NCBI GenBank assembly: GCA_024226555.1 | Contig: JAAELO010000386.1 | Span: 41,526 to 105,525, forward strand | Source of the DNA: Desulfobacterales bacterium | Lineage (GTDB): Bacteria; Desulfobacterota; Desulfobacteria; Desulfobacterales; JAAELO01 | Direction of reading: 5' to 3' | DNA: 64,000 bases | Part shown: piece after piece, positions 62,860 through 64,000 of the stretch | Numbering within the stretch: the first letter of the stretch is position 1 | Layout: each line of letters opens with the position of its first letter | Position numbers and translations under genes: made by a program | The notes under the pieces: generated by a model | The model's database searches: none | What the model saw: the letters and a program-made list of their open reading frames with translations, nothing else | What the model was told of the DNA's origin: nothing

Positions 62860-63717
62860 TCATTTACAGCTTTTTTCCATATATTCATCAATTGGCAGAT
62901 CCATATTGTCCTGAGCAAACTTTACCAGGTGGCCAAAAGGTTCAACCCAAAGATCCAGATCTTTTATTTCTGCTATAAAACCGCCTTTATCTGTATATTT
63001 TTCCAGTAGTACCTCTGATTTTAATTTTTCAAGTATCCTTAACAGAAGTTTATAAAAATTCCTTCTTCCAAACCATTCCTCAGGTTCATCCATCATGTAT
63101 AATTCAATTGTTGGATTATAGAACTCTGTCGATCCGAAACCCTGTTCATCAAATACTGGATTATCATTTATGATATACCTGATAAATTCAGCACCAAACA
63201 ATTCAACTTTTTTTAGCTTTTTTTCTTTATTTATATTTACAACCTGAAGCTTTTCCTCTTCAAAGTAGGCTATTACATTTCTTACAAGATAGGAGTACAT
63301 TCTTTGTTCTTCGTGTTGCCAGTTTATTTCATATGGATTTTCATTGTTCCCTAAATCATCTCCAATCCAGTAAATTGTGTAGCTTTCATCTTTAGCAAGA
63401 ATTTCCATATTAGAATATTTTAGCTTTTCTTTAAGCTGTTCAACGAATTTTTCAATTTTTATACCATCTGGAATTTTGTCATGAAAAAGATGAGAACCAT
63501 GAAACTCATCTCCTGACTCTACAATTTCTTCAACCCTCGGTTTTAATGTACTGTAATTAATAACTTTCAATTCCAAAAATATATCAGAACTATAATCATT
63601 CTCAAATTGTGCACATTCAATATAAACTGAATTATCACTATAGGTATTGATTATCAGCTGATTTGGAATATGAATGATTTCATTGTAAAATTTTAATACT
63701 TCTTTCTCTATGCTCAT
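62860..63717 (-). CDS. Unknown acidic protein, 285 aa
   Basis: CAAGGAGTATAAA precedes the ATG. The protein has no signal or membrane segment and is acidic throughout. Motif-like stretches are YTIYWIGDDLGNNENPYEIN, GSTEFYNPTIELYMMD and a C-terminal GGFIAEIKDLDLWVEPFGHL. The pattern reminds of Imm-type or SMI1-like immunity proteins, but no firm match is seen. It is convergent with the RNA ligase gene. Confidence 0.5.
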   Translation of the reverse strand: MSIEKEVLKFYNEIIHIPNQLIINTYSDNSVYIECAQFENDYSSDIFLELKVINYSTLKPRVEEIVESGDEFHGSHLFHDKIPDGIKIEKFVEQLKEKLKYSNMEILAKDESYTIYWIGDDLGNNENPYEINWQHEEQRMYSYLVRNVIAYFEEEKLQVVNINKEKKLKKVELFGAEFIRYIINDNPVFDEQGFGSTEFYNPTIELYMMDEPEEWFGRRNFYKLLLRILEKLKSEVLLEKYTDKGGFIAEIKDLDLWVEPFGHLVKFAQDNMDLPIDEYMEKSCK

Positions 63718-63739
63718 TTTATACTCCTTGTTGAATATT

Positions 63740-64000
63740 GGGAACCTCTATTAAATTCAGATTTTAGTTTTATAAAATCCTGGTTAAAGAAAAACAACGG
63801 ATATTCGTGTAAAAGTCTTCATAATAATTAATGCCAATACTTCCTTGGAATTGTTGATGTTTCAACACTTAAAAAAGGGTTTGAGATTTTAATTTTTATT
63901 CTTTTTTCAAGTTTGCTTGGTTAGTTTGAATGATTTTGAATTCCTTACCTGATTTTTTCAAAATCCAGTTTAGGGAACCTCTAATAACTGATCTTTTTGC
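63740..64000. repeat. MITE left end and start of a second, reverse copy
   Basis: GGGAACCTCTATTAAATTC at 63740 starts a copy without clear right end; GGGAACCTCTAATAACTGATC at 63973 opens another in reverse orientation that continues beyond the window. The rest of 63718-64000 shows nothing. Confidence 0.6.

Overview
The window is AT-rich bacterial DNA with dense, lysine/asparagine-rich coding and many dispersed non-coding repeats. The gene content is that of a Gram-negative signalling-rich bacterium: several sigma-54 activators, hybrid sensor kinases, a methyl-accepting chemotaxis protein with an acidic/aromatic tail, two lipoproteins and periplasmic solute-binding proteins. I infer a Desulfobacterota-like sulfate reducer or a relative, perhaps of the magnetotactic multicellular type. 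This rests on protein style only; there is no rRNA or other taxonomic marker here.

Layout. 1-507 is the N-terminus of a ketosynthase-like protein that lacks the catalytic cysteine. 1130-9798 is a signalling block: a sigma-54-type response regulator and a membrane kinase without a recognisable ATP-binding domain (minus strand), a divergent arylamine N-acetyltransferase-like protein, then a periplasmic binding protein overlapping a hybrid kinase. 9897-12334 holds two unknown proteins and a 57-residue protein. 12625-16982 is a four-gene operon: methyltransferase, solute-binding/permease fusion, second permease, and a protein built like a prokaryotic glutamate-receptor channel. 17253-19235 holds a PG-binding/pesticin-type lysozyme, a small helical protein and a lipoprotein. 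19236-25330 is a repeat-rich accessory region with a caspase-like (clan CD) peptidase, a frameshifted reverse transcriptase and an unknown 394-residue protein.

The core is 25330-43426 on the minus strand, a nearly gap-free operon for a contractile phage-tail-like particle. In transcription order: sheath, tube, assembly-chaperone-like protein, disordered linker protein, gpD/gp27-type hub, DNA-circulation/tape-measure-like protein, a PG-binding-domain protein, gpV-type spike, two proteins carrying three copies of a small domain, gp25 wedge, a tail-fibre-like small protein, a beta-rich protein, gpJ/gp6 wedge, gpI/gp7-like wedge, receptor-binding fibre, a small coiled coil and a terminator-like protein. 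No capsid, portal, terminase or integrase gene is present, and no Afp15-type AAA+ ATPase is seen. The particle is therefore tailocin-like or an atypical extracellular contractile injection system, not a phage. A near-consensus sigma-54 promoter (43617-43633) lies upstream of the sheath gene. A sigma-54-type activator (45785-47293) and a Ser/Thr kinase (43884-) lie just beyond it. The kinase gene is interrupted at an 11-T run and then cut short by a repeat element.

48225-64000 is a looser mixture: a U32-family protein, a chemotaxis receptor, a transglutaminase-like protein, an enolase-superfamily enzyme, two solute-binding proteins, a small lipoprotein, a TPR-like protein next to a T4 Rnl1-type RNA ligase, and two unknown proteins. 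A MITE-like repeat family (terminal inverted repeat GGGAACCTCTAATAA, about 130-160 bp, 4-bp target duplications) recurs throughout. It has left ends inside operons, at a gene terminus and, in one case, in the ribosome-binding site of a gene.
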